From Deinandra increscens subsp. villosa (taxonomy: Eukaryota > Streptophyta > Magnoliopsida > Asterales > Asteraceae), in NCBI GenBank assembly GCA_039602395.1, contig JBCNJP010000013.1, positions 20,076,940 to 20,140,939 of the forward strand: a stretch of DNA of 64,000 nucleotides, given 5' to 3'. Shown here in pieces: positions 44,178 through 57,273 of this stretch. The notes under the pieces were generated by a model that saw only the letters and a list, made by a program, of their open reading frames with translations, ran no database searches and was not told the DNA's origin. Position numbers and translations under genes: made by a program. Within the stretch, counting starts at the first letter, position 1. The number at the start of each line of letters is the position of its first letter.

Positions 44178-44673
44178 AACACTTAGAATTTTTTTCAAAA
44201 CTTTTGAGGTTAACGATCAGACAGTTTTGGCCTTAACGATTTGGTCCCCAGATTGGTCTTAACGACTTGTCTCTATGACTTAACGATCTGTAATCAATTT
44301 GGCCTTAACGATCTGATGTCATTTAGAAGTTGTGTCCATGTTTTATGACTTTAACGATCTGATCAGTGCTTCTGCTTTCGATCTTAACGATCAGGCATTT
44401 AAGAGTTCTTAACGATCTGGCTTTCGCCTTAATCGATCTGACTTACCAATTTGGTCTTAACGATCAGGTCCTCTTTATGTTTTACTCGATTTGACCATCA
44501 GGGAATCGTCTTAACGATCAGACCCTGGATCAGATCTTGTTAACGATTTGGGTTCTAACTGGTCTTAACGATCAGACCCTGTCTTGTTTTCTTAGCGATT
44601 AGGGGTACTTATCGTTAACGATCAGCCCAAGCTCTCGTTTCCCTTAACGATCTGAGCTGGGTTTACCGATCTG
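44178..44673 (+). promoter_or_regulatory. Internal U3-like block with TTAACGATCTG array, copy 2
   Basis: Same layout as 25369-25811 but longer by small insertions, some of which add or alter motif copies (about 44340-44600). Confidence 0.72.
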
Positions 44674-44714
44674 ACACCCTCAATCCAGTTTTTTCTTATC
44701 ATTTTTAAAAAACC

Positions 44715-44722
44715 TATAAATA
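44715..44722 (+). promoter_or_regulatory. TATA box of internal promoter-like block, copy 2
   Basis: TATAAATA, unchanged from copy 1, followed by the same C/T-rich leader. Confidence 0.65.
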
Positions 44723-47324
44723 CCCGTTTCACATATTCTTCCTCCTCACTCGTTCTCACATACACAAACACTCTGACTCTCTCGTCTCTCTCTCTTGTTA
44801 ACACCGGCGACCTCAACCGAGACATTTCGACACTCACAGTGAAATCGAAAAAGCTTTGTTCGTGTTTGGCTTGCACAATCCCTACGAAGCTATCGGTGAG
44901 TGTTGATTTCTTTATTGGAAAATCGATTGAGCTTTACGCTCCATGTCTTCTTGTCGCACCTGTCTAAATCAAAATCCCTACATACTCATTGTTCTGATCT
45001 TGAATATTCTCAGATTTTCCATCTGTGGTGACCGCCATCTTCGACATTCATCAAGCCACATAAGGTAACTTTTGAGTAGTTCCTGAACGATTTAAGTATC
45101 TAGATACTGGTTCAAGATACAGGGGTGTTAGTGGCACCGAGTCTATTGAGAAACTAGGGTTCTAGTGATTTGCTTATTGTGAGATTTTGATGAAATCTAG
45201 TTTAAGCTCAATTGAAATTAAGGATAGATGCTTCAATTTTAGATTTCATGTTGTTCAAATGCAACCTACCACTCTGATAAGTGAGTTTAGGAGGATGTGA
45301 AAATAGATAATTTTTGAAATCTGTTATTACACTTGGTAAATTTTTGTATTGAACTTGTTCCAAACTTTATAACCATTGGAGTTGTTGATTCTAAGATGAA
45401 TGTTTAGCTTAATATATGATTAAGTTGATTTCTCATCATAGCCTACAACTCATGTGTATTGATTTGTAGAATCTGTAATTATCTTTGTTACCTTTAAATT
45501 AGGTTTATGTTAATTTTAAGTTAGCTTGATTGAATTGAGTTGATGTTCAAATACATTACTCTTTGGTCAAACTGATAGAATTTTTACCCTTAGTTTGATT
45601 AAACTTGATGTCAAAGTGTGTTGGAAATTGCTCTATAATGTGCCTGTTATATCTAAATGGATGTGACTAGGTCCATGACAAAGTAGCAATTGAAATGCTT
45701 AAGACTCAGATGTTAAAATTTACGATTTATTTGTTTTTTGACTTTGACTTCACTTGGAAAGTTCCAATATTTGTAAAAGGAAGTTAGATAAACTCTCATT
45801 AGGTCATCTTAACTTCAAAATTTGCATGCTATGTTGTAGAACTTTGTAGTAGGTCAAGTTGTCATTTGTTTGTTCAAATTACTTAAATTATGCAGTAATA
45901 ATGTGATTGTCATGCTATCTGTTGATTTGTCTTAATTACTTGGTACTAATGCAAATTTGCCTGATCCTAAACAGATTATTCTGTGATTACGAGTGATATC
46001 AATTCTGTGTGATCTTTACAAACTGTTAGATCATCAAAAGGTATGTAGTTACTTGTTATTCAGGCACTGTTGCATAATCAAGACACAAGCTAAACAGGGG
46101 CATACTTTCACCTTATAAGATGTTATTTATTTCTCATTTTATCATTTTATTGATTCAATTTTGCTTGATTAAACACAGATTATTTTGGAAGCAAATTACT
46201 CTTCGAATTCATTTATCTCTTATAGATCTTAGAAATACCTAGATCTACTTCGAGGTATGTGCTTCTGTGAACTTTTTCAAGCATGCTGAGGTTTCATTCA
46301 CCTCATTTGTCTTTTATTTTTTCAAATTCTTGGTTCAAGTTGCTTCAGTTTTTGATAGGTCCTAAGGATGAAGTGTGTTAATTGGATATTGAATTTCTTC
46401 AGTATTAACCTGCATAACCTGATTGTGTGATCTACATCAAAATTAGTAATGAACCATTGTTTGAATACTTGCCTGACCACTGCAATATAATGATCATGCC
46501 ATTGATATGATTGATAGTTATTCATTGATGCTAGTTAGTTGAATTATTTTTTATTATTCCTAACTTTGGCTCATAAATTGTCTCGTAAACTTGATTGACT
46601 GATTGTTATGATGCAAGGTCAAAATCTTTATCTATATTGGATTACACTCAATTTGATGTCATTGTGTTCGCAATTCCATACTTAGGACTTGATTTGACCT
46701 GTATGTATTAATACATCTATTCATTTAGGTCCATGCTAGTCGAGTCTTTAGTGTGTTGAGTATAGAACATGTGAGTTCATTATGATGATCCAGTGTGACA
46801 AGTGCTTCTTGCTATGTCAATGTGTGTTGTGATCTGGGTGATTTATTTTTCAGATAGTCACATGTTTAGGGGGAACAAACTCATTATTTGTTCCACCTGA
46901 ATAATTGAGTATGATTATTTATTTGTTTTATTTTTATGTTTAAAACTCTAAATTTATAAGTTAAGTCTGAATTGTTAACTTCTATGCTCAAAGTGACATC
47001 TTGTCAATTACTCCTCAAATTACTCTACATTGATCTTGTGCAATTTAGCTTCTGTCTAGGTAAAGTTTAGGTCTCATTTGTCTGTTTATTTATGTTTTAT
47101 GAATCATTAAAAGTGTGCATATCTGGTTCAATTGAAGGTTCTCACAGATATCTGTTGAAAATATTAATTGTCTATGTGCTATGCCATTCTAGGAACCTGC
47201 TTAATTGAACCCGAGTAAACCTTGATTTTACTTTAAACAGCTCTGTCATTATCCCGGTTTAGTGTTGACATGACATTTCATTGTAAAATCAATAGGATGT
47301 AATCGTGTTGTCTCACTTGTGCAG
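44723..47324 (+). other. Leader with probable intron before accessory ORF, copy 2
   Basis: Counterpart of 25860-28424. The donor-like CGGTGAGTG (about 44894) and the acceptor GTGCAG before the ATG are both conserved. Confidence 0.5.
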
Positions 47325-49268
47325 ATGCCTCCTAGACGAGCGGGGAACGAGCCCTTAGGCTATGGTGTTGCTCATAATCAAATAAGCATTTTCAACAGAG
47401 AATGGAAACATGCTGATGCTTTCGAGCAAACTTTTCAGATTCTGGAATACTCCAACTGGGGTTATTGTATATTGTTGGATCTCCCAATATACAAGTCTAT
47501 AGTGGAGAGTTTCTGGATGAATGCTCAAAAGGTGGTAAATCAAGATGGGTCAGAACACTTGAGCTCCAGAATTCAGGAAACCGACGTGGTGATTACTGAA
47601 AGTATGATCAGAACGGCCCTTCACCTAGATGATGCTAACTGCCCAGATTCTTACACTAAACAGCAATGGCATGATAGCATGAGGAATATGGGTTATACTG
47701 GTCCACTTCCAATGGATACAAATCCCATGATTAAGAAACCTTTGTTTCCTCTCAACTGGAGAAAGATGCTTGGCTTCTTTATTCTGACCTTCTCCCCGAG
47801 GAAGACAGGAACCGATGACTTCAAGGATGAGCTAGCTCATGCTCTTCATGGTTTTGTTACCGGAACCGGCTACAACATGTCAAAGTTTCTCCTAAGAAGT
47901 ATGATTAGGAACCTGACTCCTGCAGGTCGTGCTGAGAAGTTCATTATGTATCCCAAGTTTCTGCAAGCCATTCTGAACCACTACTACCCAAATTTGGTGA
48001 AAGCAGGAGAAAAGTTTACTCCCCGAAAGACAGATCATGACTCCTACAGGAAATATCTATTACCTAGAAATGAAGGACCAGATGCACCTTACTTTCAAAA
48101 TTTGGTGGATACTATTGGTGATCTAGGCCATGCTCAGTACTACCAAAATTCTATGAGTGCAACTGCAGCTGCTGCCATTCAAGATCAGCCTAATGTAAAT
48201 GATCCTGCAGCAGAGGTAGACCCATTTGCACACTTGGAACTAGCGGCTGTTGGCCAAAACCAATCACCAGATCACCAAGGCTCTGAGTACACTGATTCAG
48301 AAAAAGATGAAAATGAGAGTGATGCTAGTGGATCTGAAGGAGATTCTGACGATGATTCAGACGGCAATTCAAATGATGACGCCGAAAATGTTTCAGCTCA
48401 ATCATCACCTGAAGAATCCCAGCATGAAGCTGAAGCAAGCGGTTCTAGGTTTGAACCTTCTCAGTCTGATTCTGAGACCTCTGATGCTCGAGCCCCACCG
48501 AAAAAGAAACGAAAGACCAGAGCTGACACCGCCGGATCTTCTCGTGCCAGAACACAGGGAGACGTGCAATCTCAAGAAATATCTTATTCCACAAGTGCTG
48601 ATTCAGACAGAGTTGTCGAAAAAGGGAAAGGTTGGATTGTGACTTCGTATCCCAGACCAGCTAGGAAGAAGATGTTCTATGTGGAACACAAGAAACGTCT
48701 AGAAGAGCAAGCTAAGTTAGAAGCTGCTGCTCATTCCACTAGAGCCGACATTGAAGAACCTGTTGATCAAGAAAGTCAGAAGCTTCAAGATGAGCCGATG
48801 CCAGACGTTGCTGCTCATGCTGAACCTGTTGCTGAAAAGATGGTAGAAGCTGCTGAAGCTGATGTTAATAAGTCTGTAGAGACTGAACCTGTAACTGTTG
48901 AAGCTGAAACACAAGCTATCACAGAACCTGTCACCCTCCCAGTTGAACAGGCTGCCTCACCTCAACCAGGTCAAATGGTGCAATCGACAGTAACTCCAAC
49001 TATTGTCAATGCTACTCAATCTGAAGTTAGAACTTTAGCAGGAACTTCTGAAGCTGGACCGTCGGGTGTTAATCCTTATGATGTCCATGACTATGAGGAG
49101 ATGAGCTTAGAAATTGAGATCCTGACAATCCAAAACTCTCACCTTGAGGCCGAATTAAGAGCTGCAAATCAGACAATTCTGGATCAAGCAGTGGAGATCA
49201 GAAAGCTTAAGGAGTCGCTTGATAAAGTGCATAATGATAGGCAACAAAATGTTCAAAGGAGATGGTAG
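47325..49268 (+). CDS. Sirevirus accessory protein, N-terminal part, copy 2
   Basis: Same 647-codon frame as copy 1. The only residue differences I see are Val to Ala early (WKHADAF) and Arg to Gln in the acidic region (PSQSDS); other changes are silent. The same start choice and the same premature end apply. Confidence 0.75.
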   Translation: MPPRRAGNEPLGYGVAHNQISIFNREWKHADAFEQTFQILEYSNWGYCILLDLPIYKSIVESFWMNAQKVVNQDGSEHLSSRIQETDVVITESMIRTALHLDDANCPDSYTKQQWHDSMRNMGYTGPLPMDTNPMIKKPLFPLNWRKMLGFFILTFSPRKTGTDDFKDELAHALHGFVTGTGYNMSKFLLRSMIRNLTPAGRAEKFIMYPKFLQAILNHYYPNLVKAGEKFTPRKTDHDSYRKYLLPRNEGPDAPYFQNLVDTIGDLGHAQYYQNSMSATAAAAIQDQPNVNDPAAEVDPFAHLELAAVGQNQSPDHQGSEYTDSEKDENESDASGSEGDSDDDSDGNSNDDAENVSAQSSPEESQHEAEASGSRFEPSQSDSETSDARAPPKKKRKTRADTAGSSRARTQGDVQSQEISYSTSADSDRVVEKGKGWIVTSYPRPARKKMFYVEHKKRLEEQAKLEAAAHSTRADIEEPVDQESQKLQDEPMPDVAAHAEPVAEKMVEAAEADVNKSVETEPVTVEAETQAITEPVTLPVEQAASPQPGQMVQSTVTPTIVNATQSEVRTLAGTSEAGPSGVNPYDVHDYEEMSLEIEILTIQNSHLEAELRAANQTILDQAVEIRKLKESLDKVHNDRQQNVQRRW

Positions 49269-50168
49269 AGATGGAGATGGGAATACAGGTACAGACACTC
49301 AGGCTGGTGAACAACCTTCAACTGCTGAACCATCTGGTCCACCGAGTTCACATGCTCCTGGAAAAGAATCAATTTTCCCACCTTCGGATGATAAAGGCCC
49401 TAAAGAGAGTGAGTCTGACGACTCTGATGATGATGATTCTGATTCTGATGTGGATGCATCATATGGTGACACATTCTTGAATAGTGAACCATGTGAAGAT
49501 GAAGAAATGCCAATGCAGATCTACAACAGCTTGCAATATCTGGTGCCTCCCAATGAAACTAGCGATGGTGTACACCCTGATGATCACTCTGAAGCTGCAA
49601 AATATGTCAGAGCACTGATAGAGCATGGGTTATCCTTCCAATAACTCATGACTTTCAACACCTACCAAATTGTTGAGATGTACACTGATGAAATGGATAT
49701 GGAGAATCTGCTGAAGGAAAACCCTGACTGTAGTCTGAAAGACCCAAAGAAGGCATTTGTGAATCCCTATGCTGACACAGATCAGGATGTGGACTATGTC
49801 CAATTCAATGATGGTTTGTCTGAAGAGCTTCATCAAATGCATACAAGATATCGGGCACCTCCTGCCGACCCAAATAGTCAGCTGCCCAGCCCTCCTAGTC
49901 CCAAGTCTATCCAGGCCAAAGTCAACTCCATGAACAAACGAGAGCTTCGATACTTCTTGGCAGTAAGGAATATCGCTAGAAAAGACTACATTTTCAAGCG
50001 ATTGCCCGGACTGAGAAAGATGGTCAAGCAATTTATGGATGATGATGTTGAGACCAGGAACAGAAGAATCAATATGATGGAACAGGAGAGGGTAGAGATT
50101 CATCGACTCAGAGATGCTCCCACTTTGGTAGACGAATGGAAGGAGATGCTCCCACACACTAGAGCTAT
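49269..50168 (+). pseudogene. Accessory protein, middle part, copy 2
   Basis: Same frame change, same in-frame TAA (49642-49644) and same second frame change as copy 1; one residue differs (EELHQMH for EELHKMH). The breaks therefore predate the split of the two copies. Confidence 0.6.
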
Positions 50169-51044
50169 ATGCAGTTCACTGCGCGTAAACTCAAGGAGAT
50201 GCCTTCTACTTCTGAGCATCCTGATGCAATGAAAATCTTGGGATGGAAGTATGATCACGAGTTTGGGGCTTTCATTGTTAAAAGAAGAAATGGGTTCGTT
50301 CAATTCTTCGCAACTATCAGAGACCTTATGAAGCTCTTCTCTTGGGAGCTTAAAGAATTGAGACGATTCGACATTATCAATCATTCAAATGCTCAGATTG
50401 CTGTGATAGCTCAAAGTTTGGTGCACACCACCTACCTCAACAGGTATCACAAGCAGACTAGAGAAGAAGAGATAAAGGAACATGAACGGTTTGAGAAGAG
50501 ACGAGCTAAAGTCCCGTACAAGCAGATCTACTCCAACATAAGCAGGAGCATAAAGACTAAGAAGATCGAGGGTAATCTGAAGAAGAATCCAATCAAGGAT
50601 TGGTACTACAGTGCTCAGACACATGAGTTGGTGATTGAACGTGAAAATGCTGAACCAATCAGACTCTTTGTTGCTATTGAACTCAGGTTCTTGCCCATTT
50701 GCTACTTACGTTGGATATTTTATGGTCGTCTTGAAACAGTTCCACCCAGACTGAAGCCCTATGAGGTTGTTGATGCAAACTACTTCCTACTGTTCCTTGA
50801 ATGGTGGAGTTGGGAATGTATTAACACCGGAAGGATGAAAACTGAAAGTCTGGCGAACTTGGAAAGATGGGAAATAGACAGTCGAGGGATAAGTCATTTG
50901 TGCAGAGGGCCAGACAGGAAGCTTGAAATGTGGCACTACTCAGATCTGAAGAAATTTGCAAGAAAAGATCTTTGGGTGCTATGGGAAACCCAAATCTACT
51001 GCTATGACCGCAAGTACAACAGGTTGGCTAGAAGATACTGGTGA
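50169..51044 (+). CDS. Accessory protein, C-terminal part, copy 2
   Basis: Reads identically to the 291-codon frame of copy 1. It is Trp/Tyr-rich and of unknown fold, ending shortly before the polypurine tract. Confidence 0.6.
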   Translation: MQFTARKLKEMPSTSEHPDAMKILGWKYDHEFGAFIVKRRNGFVQFFATIRDLMKLFSWELKELRRFDIINHSNAQIAVIAQSLVHTTYLNRYHKQTREEEIKEHERFEKRRAKVPYKQIYSNISRSIKTKKIEGNLKKNPIKDWYYSAQTHELVIERENAEPIRLFVAIELRFLPICYLRWIFYGRLETVPPRLKPYEVVDANYFLLFLEWWSWECINTGRMKTESLANLERWEIDSRGISHLCRGPDRKLEMWHYSDLKKFARKDLWVLWETQIYCYDRKYNRLARRYW

Positions 51045-51106
51045 TTCCTATTGAAGCTTCTTGGACAATTAAGATGATGATGATGGAGGTTGTTCGCATT
51101 ACCACC

Positions 51107-51116
51107 AAAGGGGGAA
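51107..51116 (+). other. Polypurine tract, copy 2
   Basis: AAAGGGGGAA, as in copy 1, one base before the LTR. Confidence 0.88.
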
Positions 51117-51117
51117 T

Positions 51118-52181
51118 TGTTCGAACCTGGAGGTTGGTGATAACACGAACACGCGAACCCAAGAACAAGATCACAAGTGAAGCTGCAGAACCAACATGTA
51201 TTTTGCTATCTATGTATTTTGAACATTTCAGTTTGTAATAACTTAGTTGACGTTGAACTTTGAATACTTATTTTGTATGTTTGTTTGTTCTTTATCATAT
51301 GTTGGTTCAGCTTGATTTACATGTGTGTTAATCTTGAGTTTGTATGTTTGATAGGTTGTTCAACACTTAGAATATTTTTCATGTTTGAGTTGTTCTTAAC
51401 GATCAGGCAGTTATACTCTTAACGACTTGAGTGTATTTTCCTTAACGACTTGCCTGGGAAATATACTTAACGACCTGCCTCCTCATGCTTCTTAACGATC
51501 TGCCATTTATGCCTTAACGACTTGCCCATGCTGTACTTAACGATCTGGTTGTCTCAACGAGCCTTAACAATGAAATACCTTTGTCTTAATAATCAGGATT
51601 GATGTTAACGATCTGACTTGTCTAGTTAACGATCTGCATGATTGGCTAACGATCTGACTTGTCTAGTTAACGATCTGCATGATTGGCTAATGATCTGACT
51701 TGTCTAGTTAACGATCTGCATGATTGGCTAACGATCTGACTTGTCTAGTTAACGATCTGCATGATTGGCTAATGATCTGACTTGTCTAGTTAACGATCTG
51801 CCTGACATGGTTAACAATCTGGTTTGTTCTTAACGACCTGGATAACGACCTGACCTGGACAAGTTATCGATTTAACAAAAGTGTTAGTAGAATTTAATGA
51901 TTTCTTGATGTGACGTGTGATTCTCCTTGTATTCTGTGCATTGACACTTGTGCTCCTCATTGGGTATAAATAGGAATCCTTAGGAAATCCTAATTAAGCC
52001 TTGAGAGAACCTCCTGAGGAGCACTGTGTGTTTGTGTGTGTGTTCTTGGTGTTCTTCCTTGAGTTTCAGAGGCGATGGCAAGGCAATGTTGATGATTCAA
52101 CCAAGAATGATCATCACACGTGATTTCCGCAATCGTGTGATGAATCAAATGATGATCTTTGGCTAGAAATCGATCTTGACA
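51118..52181 (+). repeat. Sirevirus 3' LTR, copy 2
   Basis: Appears identical to 32218-33281 and is also followed by CTGAC (52182-52186). The array is at 51396-51873 and the TATA box at 51965-51972. No matching 5' LTR exists to the right of the gap. Confidence 0.95.
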
Positions 52182-52186
52182 CTGAC

Positions 52187-52936
52187 AAATGCTTTTTACT
52201 TAATATTATGGTTTATCTGTTAGCCATATGACTACTTGTTCTCTTATTGATGCCCAACTATGGTACATTATCGTTATAAACGTTTGTACAACTGTATCCC
52301 ACCATTAATTGATTTCAATTAGTTCTGTACGAAACGATAGCTAGTGAATAGATCTATTTGGGTTGACAACCCTGCCCAGTTTGGTCGCTCCAAACCTGAC
52401 TGCGTACATTGTCAAGGGGTACACGTCAGCTATTCTGTTCTGTTCGGTATCTCTCGGGTGAGATACCATGGGTGGGTAAATCGTTAGTATTTGAAATCAT
52501 GGTTCAGGTGAGTTCATACAATCACAACGGTAAACCAACGTAATATTTAAGTATGCCAAAACTATTTTGCAAACCTTAAACGTAGAGTCAAAAACCTGTG
52601 AACCTCACCAACTTTATGTTGACCTTTTAAACTCATGATTTCTCAGGTAACTAGGAAATCACTGAAGAAATGCAAATGGGGCTTAACTTCAACTATCAGA
52701 CCTTCTTCGCCGGATTCATAGTCCCAACCTATCCTAAATAAACTATCTTATGCTTTTATTATTAAATTAAGACTTCTTATTTTCAAATGTAAGACATTAT
52801 CATTTTCACCAGTTTTCCACTGCAATCTAAATGATGTGATGTTTTCTTTAACGTTTGAATATAATTAGTTGTTCTATCTATCCACGACTATGATTCCATC
52901 CCATTCACACCCGAACCCGTTGACCGGGGTGTGACA
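52187..52936 (+). mobile_element. Long gypsy LTR, U5 end, copy 2
   Basis: Counterpart of 33287-34036, with at least one substitution (TTTATCTGTTAG for TTTATATGTTAG). Confidence 0.72.
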
Positions 52937-53861
52937 CCCCAACCGACGGCGAAATATGTCGGGACGCGATGATTGTCCAGATGCACACAACACTATTAAT
53001 GTTGTGATATTCTTAATCAACCCATTTCCTATAAATCAAACAATACATAATAATTCATATTCAACAATCACAATTTACATATTAACTTCGTTGATTTAGG
53101 TCACACTGATCCGCATGCATCCTATGGTGTTATCATAATGATCAGCACAATCAAACAGCAAAGCCTGCAACATGTACAAAATAAGGATCAACTACAAGTA
53201 GTTGGTGAGTAAACATTCGTTTAGTATTCTATAATAGATTAAATCATTGCGATTCAATGGATCAAGTGTAAATGTCTAAATCATGATCAACAAGTATAAG
53301 TGATGTGCACCAAACCTAGACAAGTAAGGAAGCAATCACCTGGCGCCCAAGCCAAGGCAGGCCAGGTGGGTTGTCAGCCAATAGATCTATCATTGTTGCC
53401 ATGACTCGATGGTTAATGGTACACTGCGATTAGCGATTAGCGACTAGCGAATACCACAACAAATAAACCACAAGTATCACATAATCAGAGAATCACACAT
53501 AGAGCACATAGAATCGCATGTTTGGTTTCATAATAAAGCGTTTAGAGATTTTTAAATACTGGTACATGTTGCATCCCAAAACATTAAAATGAAAGAGATG
53601 CTATGAATGCTCACCTGATGAGGAGACACAAAGGAAAGAAGAAAACACCACGACTCTAGACGATTAAACCCACAGACGAACTTGACAGCTAAACCAAATT
53701 GAGGAATAAATGAACAAATAAATAATTAATTAAACAAATAAATAATTAATTGAATAAATAAATAACTAATTAAATAAATAATTAATTAAGTTTTCACGAC
53801 AAAGTCGACTCGTCAACTCATTGGTGAACATTTGATGAAATACAAATGTTTAAGGTAGAAG
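52937..53861 (-). mobile_element. Reverse-oriented LTR-like sequence, copy 2
   Basis: Counterpart of 34037-34961, with no difference noticed. Confidence 0.45.
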
Positions 53862-54237
53862 TGTTGGTTTCACGAGAATCTGACTACAAGACGATAAATA
53901 ATTGTAATTGCGTCTACTCGGTCGACACGAAATCTATGTAAAACGAGTTGTAAAGATAACACAAGAAGGTAAATACAATTAAGATTGTATTGATATCACT
54001 CAGAGAATACACACACATAAACACACAGAAGAATGACTCAGAAAGTTACAAAAACTGAACAAGACAAGCTATTTATAGTCGTTCCTAACTGTGCGAACTG
54101 GACGTCACCCGAACTGCCACTTCGGGTTAGTTCGTATGCACACGAACTGGCAGTTCGGGCCACTTCGGACACCGGCTCTTTTATAGCTTTTGTCTTGTAC
54201 TTGATACTTCACACGACGACCAGTATATGCTCCAACA
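53862..54237 (-). mobile_element. Short copia-type LTR, minus strand, copy 2
   Basis: Counterpart of 34962-35337, with the same terminal TGTTGG/CCAACA and polypurine tract. Confidence 0.7.
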
Positions 54238-55560
54238 AACTCCCCCTCGGCGTGTGCAGTATCAATCTTCATATAAACTCGTATCTTTAATCAAAATCTC
54301 CCTCAACTTGACGGATAGTTTGATCTTGAATACTTGAGTTTATAGCGCATGTAATCTCTTTATCAACATTTTCAGAAGACTTGAAGTTGTGATGTTCTTT
54401 TCCACTTAGTACCTGCCAACATAAATAATCTTGGCGCAAAACATCTCTTCGAGACTCCAAGATATTCAGATTTTGAAATTTGAAGTGTATCACGTGTTGA
54501 TCAACCGAAAACAAAGAAGAAACAAAATCTTTTTGATTTTTGTAACTTTATATCAAAACACACCTAAAATCTTTTTGGTATTTTCTGATATGAAATGTAA
54601 ATGCAAAACAGAATCAGACGCTATTTGTATCTTTTGCGAGAAAGATCACGACTTGGGATCATATTGGTCATAACATGTTGAACTACACTTCAATTTCGAT
54701 TATTGAAGCACATAAGCCATGCCGATTACATATATAATTTGTCCATCTTTAAACTCAGGCACAATTATACTCATAACATTTTGATATGTTAAGCTATTGA
54801 ATAATTTGCTTTGACCAGTGTACCCTAGACTACCAGTCATACTCAGATAAGTTTTAGCTTATCACACTTTGTGATTTCACTTGTGATTTAACACATAATG
54901 ATTGAATTCATGATATAGTCAACTGTATTCCATGCAAAAATAAATAAGAACGTTAAATCGTCTACCTTAAGGTCGATCTTTCGATACGCAAATAAGGCCT
55001 CGGATTTAACAAAATAAGAAAATAAAAACAAGTTGAAGTTGTATAATACAACAACAATTATGTCGGTCTTGTGGACACGCAGAGAAAGTCCGATAAGTTA
55101 TACGAAACACCAAGAAAATAAAGCAGAACCTCAAACGAACAACAATCAGGTTGATCTTTCGATGCGCAAAGAAAGTCCGATCCTTGAGAAAATAAAGAAA
55201 ATCAAACAAGTTTATTTTTTTTGCAAAATGAACACATGTATACACAGTGACTTCTCATAATCTTTTCACATATCTTTTTCTTGATATATCATGAGATATA
55301 CATCAAGATGTTGTCCACTAGGTCAAGCATCAGATTTAGTGTATATCACATTTGTATACTTTCTGATTTGCCGAGCCTACCTAGCACATTGAACAATGGT
55401 CTTATGGCTTGTTCATCTACTTTATCTATGAGACAGACAACGTTAGCCAATGTACCATCATTTCCCAATCATATTGGATACAATTTCTCATTTTTTCAAT
55501 GTTTTTGTCTTTTCAAATTTTCTCCCCCTAAAAATGACAAACTCTATTTTTAGATTTTCA
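54238..55560 (-). mobile_element. 3' remnant of minus-strand copia element, copy 2
   Basis: Counterpart of 35338-36660, including the three imperfect repeats (about 54965-55210). Confidence 0.45.
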
Positions 55561-56732
55561 TTTTTACTATTTGAAAAATAATATACTATTTTTATATTTT
55601 TCAAAGAAACAAACTGCCCCTCAAAACGAGACGGAGTAAAACACTAAAAAAAATTGATCAACCAAAATGGATACTTGTGTTGTAAAACCTTGATTTAACA
55701 TCCATTTCGATCAGTTTTTCATCACGAGCAACCTTATGGGGTTAGTTTTCTAATTTGACTTCATTTGACCAGATTTAACGTTGACCAGAAAGCTGAGTGA
55801 GTCAACTCGGTCCTGAGTTAACCCCGCTTTATTCAAAACTGCATCCAAACGCCCCCAGCAACCAAACTAACCAAACACACCAACAACCTTACTATCCAAA
55901 ACAGTTCTGGCGGCCAGAGGTCCAAGGTCGCCGCGAGAAACCGTTGTAACCGCAGAAATCCGCAAACAAGAGTACCACCACAACGGAATCGAACAAAGAA
56001 GCCAGCATTGGAGGTTATAGGGCTGGAAACGAGCGTGAAAAGGAAGAAAACCAACACCACCATAACTGAAGAAGGCGTCGCCGCCGCCGCCGCTGCCGTG
56101 GTGGTTCCCTAACATCGTCGTCGTTGCTGCTCTGTTACTCAACCGAAATCGTGAACCCAGAGGGGGAAAGGAAGAACCGAAAGCAGACGGGAAAAGAAAA
56201 AGAAAAAGAGGTCGCTAGACCGCCGCAAGAAGTTCGCCGGATTCACACGGAGGATAGCTCACTTTCGTAGACTCTCTTGGTGGTACACACACATCAGTGT
56301 GTATGTTTGTGACGGATGGAAAGACCAAAAAGGGGAGGAATAACCAGAGCCTCCTGTCGCTCCTATACCGCCGGCGGTGGCCGGACGACCGCTGGAAACC
56401 AAGTGGTGGCCGGTTTTTCTCAAACGGATCTCTCTCTCTCTGACTCGATGTGTGTTTGTGTGTGTGTGTGTGTGACGGTTGAACAAAAGGTGTTGGGAAT
56501 TAGGGTTTTATTAACACAAACATTATTATTATTATTTTATAAATCTATTAGGGTTTTGGGTGACAAAAAAGACATGAATGATACCGCAACGCCTTAACAC
56601 AAGCATTTTTAAACAACCCGACTACGGTCCGCCATAACCGAATACTTACATGAATATTTAACGAAATATATTGTTATGAACTTAAACATTCCGAGAATAT
56701 TTATAAGAGTTTTATAAAATTTTGGTTATGAC

Positions 56733-56790
<58 letters not shown>

Positions 56791-57035
56791 CAAAAACGGT
56801 CGAGATTATTACATTATATATAAATATTTTTAACGAAATGTTTCGAAGGACTTAATCTTATAATAACTGAAAAAATTATTTGCGATACGCTATGTCAATA
56901 ATTGTTAATTGTAATTACAGAAAAACGATTCGGTTCAAAAGTATATGGGTTAACCAACTTGTCACAAGTATAAATTTGTAATTTAATTAAAAATTGAATA
57001 TCTAAAATAATGCTTAATTTACATTTTGTCCAAAT
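55561..57035. other. GC-rich leader-like block and AT-rich tail, copy 2
   Basis: Counterpart of 36661-38113. The (TG)n tract is 2 bases longer than in copy 1 and the (TA)n tract about 20 bases longer, the kind of difference expected between alleles. Confidence 0.5.
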
Positions 57036-57232
57036 TACTGTGGCTAAAGGGTACCAACGGCCACACTTATTGGTAAATAATGACCGCATACAACCAAAGT
57101 GAATATGCGTGACGGAAGGATAGTTTTAAGCCACACTTATTGGGACCGAATGGCCACATAAAATTACAACAATGTGTCACCATATGTTAGTTTATAGCCA
57201 CGTCTTTTTATTTTCGCAAATGATGTGGCTAA

Positions 57233-57273
<41 letters not shown>

